Assembly: GCA_001898095.1 (NCBI GenBank) | Contig: MKSH01000019.1 | Coordinates: 1 to 5,520, forward strand | Length of the DNA: 5,520 bases | Origin: Solirubrobacterales bacterium 70-9 | GTDB taxonomy: Bacteria > Actinomycetota > Thermoleophilia > Solirubrobacterales > 70-9 | Reading direction: 5' to 3' | Shown: piece by piece, positions 5,066 to 5,520 of the stretch | Position numbering within the stretch: position 1 is the stretch's first letter | How the letters are laid out: every line of letters begins with the position of its first letter | The notes under the pieces: generated by a model | Seen by the model: only the letters and a program-made list of their open reading frames with translations | Databases searched by the model: none | What the model was told of the DNA's origin: nothing | Translations under genes and position numbers: made by a program

Positions 5066-5520
5066 TCAGGCCAGGTCGAGCTCCAACTGGGGCTGCGCTC
5101 GTTGGCGCTCGATCGCCTCGGCGTAGGCGCCGTGGAGCGTGCTCCGGGTGGGGACGCCGACGACGCCGTAGGCCTCGTCCATCGCCTGCGCCAGGGTCGC
5201 CTTGAAGGTCCGCCCGTGCCAGGCGTGCGCCTCGCGCGCCCTTCCGACGTGGAGGTGGACCAGCTCGTGGAGCAACGTCTCGAGCACGTCCCCGGGCCGG
5301 ATCCCTGGGTAGGAGGTGACCTGCAGGCGATGTTCGGTCGGGACCGCGAAGCCGACCCGATTCGGCCGCGTGCTCGCCCGCCGCACCTTCAGCTCGGGCC
5401 GCTTCTCCAGCGGGCCCCCGGCGAAGGCCGGCAGGCCGCGGAGGCGGTCCATCTCCTGGTCGAGCCGGATCCCGGCGACGAGGAAGTAGGCGGGCGGGCG
5501 GCGGCGCGCCGGCTTCTTCG
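5066..5520 (-). CDS. SprT-like zinc metallopeptidase with C-terminal clamp-binding-like motif, 5' end outside window
   Basis: Numbering from the ATG at 5452, HELVH at residues 62-66 gives two zinc-binding histidines and the catalytic Glu. HAWHGRTF at 76-83 supplies the downstream HG pattern (His79) typical of SprT-like peptidases. The stretch between, VGRAREAHA, matches the usual short spacing. There are no cysteines after the core, so the zinc ribbon of classical SprT is absent. The tail is QLELDL-A, matching the bacterial clamp-binding hexapeptide pattern QLxLxL. The ATG at 5452 is probably internal: the frame stays open to the window edge, all 22 complete upstream codons end in G or C, they read like protein (AYFLVAGIRLDQE), they contain no ATG, GTG or TTG, and AGGAG abuts the ATG too closely to be its ribosome site. 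Likely role: cutting a DNA-linked or other protein substrate in the cytoplasm; this is inferred from family only. Confidence 0.82.
   Translation of the reverse strand, partial: KKPARRRPPAYFLVAGIRLDQEMDRLRGLPAFAGGPLEKRPELKVRRASTRPNRVGFAVPTEHRLQVTSYPGIRPGDVLETLLHELVHLHVGRAREAHAWHGRTFKATLAQAMDEAYGVVGVPTRSTLHGAYAEAIERQRAQPQLELDLA
5072..5089 (-). other. C-terminal QLELDL motif, possible beta sliding clamp binding site
   Basis: Codons 122-127 (counted from ATG 5452) encode QLELDL, one residue before the stop. The known bacterial clamp-binding consensus has a pentapeptide form QL(S/D)LF and a hexapeptide form QLxLxL, usually at a flexible terminus. The match is exact for the hexapeptide form and the placement is right, but a short motif in a Leu/Gln-rich tail can arise by chance. 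Confidence 0.4.

Overview
The window looks like part of a high-GC actinobacterial genome, most likely class Thermoleophilia (Solirubrobacterales-like). The basis is the very GC-rich codon third positions on the right, start codons preceded by TANNNN boxes with no leader, and a secreted Ig-repeat protein of a style common in that order. This is family knowledge and inference; no marker gene fixes the taxonomy.

There are two compositional halves. Positions 1 to about 3243 are less GC-rich: hand counts of single 60-base lines give 63% at 61-120, 53% at 1921-1980 and 48% at 3121-3180, against 78% at 3541-3600. This half holds one long minus-strand gene running off the left edge. It encodes an exported protein with a clean signal peptide, an N-terminal region of unknown function and three Ig-like repeats, each with a close cysteine pair. 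The gene carries two opposite single-base frame breaks, near 2789 and between about 207 and 223. Correcting both gives one open frame from the ATG at 2984 to base 1.

At the boundary, 3244-3285 reads as the 3' part of a tRNA (anticodon loop to discriminator base, perfect T-arm, probably tRNA-Thr) with no matching 5' half. With the composition change, this is best explained as the displaced end of a tRNA-integrated genomic island. The intact tRNA and probably an integrase gene would lie to the left, outside the window.

The right half (3288-5520) looks like ordinary chromosome: a GNAT acetyltransferase (+); convergent to it an Fpg/Nei-type DNA glycosylase (-) with Ala instead of Pro after the initiator Met; divergent from that a small membrane protein (+); and convergent again a SprT-like HExxH metallopeptidase (-) that runs off the right edge. 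The glycosylase and membrane-protein genes share a 133-bp divergent region with a 19-bp near-perfect dyad. A strong two-sided hairpin lies between the membrane-protein and SprT-like genes. The SprT-like protein ends in a hexapeptide matching the bacterial sliding-clamp binding consensus, which recalls the PCNA-binding eukaryotic protease SPRTN. That, the tRNA scar and the unusual glycosylase N-terminus are the points most worth following up.
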